Below are positions 63,919 through 64,000 of a DNA stretch of 64,000 nt, in pieces. The notes under the pieces are model-generated. The model made no database searches, was not told the origin of the DNA, and was given only the letters and a program-made list of their open reading frames with translations. Position 1 is the first letter of the stretch. Every line of letters begins with the position of its first letter. A program made the position numbers and the translations under genes. Source of the stretch: Hyphomicrobium sp. NDB2Meth4 (GTDB lineage Bacteria > Pseudomonadota > Alphaproteobacteria > Rhizobiales > Hyphomicrobiaceae); NCBI RefSeq assembly GCF_900117445.1, contig NZ_FPEJ01000001.1:1106501-1170500 (forward strand), read 5' to 3'.

Positions 63919-64000
63919 CTAGTGCCCACGGCTCGCTGTGAAGCGTGCCGCTTCGATCAGCGTAGCGGCCTTATCGCCGAACGGAGCTAGCTCGCGCTCG
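63919..64000 (-). CDS. C-terminal end of a probable polyprenyl synthetase (5' end outside window)
   Basis: The last 27 codons of a minus-strand gene end at TAG (63921-63919). The translation ends LAPFGDKAATLIEAARFTASR then GH, the pattern seen at the C-terminus of farnesyl/geranylgeranyl diphosphate synthase-like polyprenyl synthetases. Too short to be sure. Confidence 0.5.
   Translation of the reverse strand, partial: ERELAPFGDKAATLIEAARFTASRGH

Overview
The window is high-GC, densely coding chromosomal DNA from an alphaproteobacterium, most likely order Hyphomicrobiales and plausibly a Hyphomicrobium-like methylotroph (inference). The reasons are the motB-motC-motD/fliK arrangement, a chemotaxis operon in the rhizobial order ending in a cheT-like gene, a lanthanide-type (XoxF) PQQ methanol dehydrogenase, an Omp25-like porin, and the rplU-rpmA-obg-proBA-nadD-rsfS-rlmH backbone. 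No insertion sequence, prophage, CRISPR array or rRNA was seen.

Layout. 1-9.7 kb (+): three tandem flagellin genes (the first truncated by the window edge), each with its own terminator, then a tightly overlapping operon fliF-fliH-like-motB-motC-fliK/motD-lytic transglycosylase, followed by a small GIY-YIG-like gene. 9.7-19.2 kb (-): one long chemotaxis operon, mcp-STAS(cheS-like)-cheY-cheA-cheW-cheR-cheB-cheY-cheD-cheT-like-J-domain-like. 19.4-30.6 kb: a Gly-rich secreted protein, then housekeeping genes rlmH, rsfS, nadD, proA and proB (-), interrupted by a beta-lactamase-like protein, a PRC-barrel protein, a PAS-GGDEF-EAL protein (+) and an Ahr-type aldehyde reductase. 30.8-39.5 kb: a secreted WD40 propeller, a methyltransferase, HdeD-like and carotenoid-desaturase-like proteins, a second GGDEF-EAL protein, then obg, a GNAT gene, rpmA and rplU. 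39.8-49.1 kb: accessory genes (acid-ceramidase-like Ntn hydrolase, alpha-oxoamine synthase, CreD, transglutaminase-like, GbsR/MarR regulator with a palindromic operator, DUF4166, small secreted proteins) and tRNA-Ser(CGA). 49.2-64 kb: xoxF, a FAH-family gene, a VWA protein next to a 1083-residue multipass/coiled-coil protein, a degenerate thiolase, zur-znuC-znuB, ispG, an EF-hand lipoprotein, a porin, and the 3' end of a probable polyprenyl synthase at the right edge.

The strongest unexplained signal is a roughly 105-nt leader with two base-paired hairpins whose stems change by compensatory substitutions. It precedes two flagellin genes and, on the other strand, the first gene of the chemotaxis operon, so filament and chemotaxis genes probably share a leader-RNA control. 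It may be related to RNA motifs already predicted upstream of flagellar genes in Rhizobiales; that needs a covariance-model search. Other notable points are a DxxxQ phosphatase candidate and a J-domain-like protein at the end of the che operon, a covarying-hairpin dispersed repeat, an internal domain duplication in the 1083-residue protein, and several enzymes missing textbook catalytic residues.
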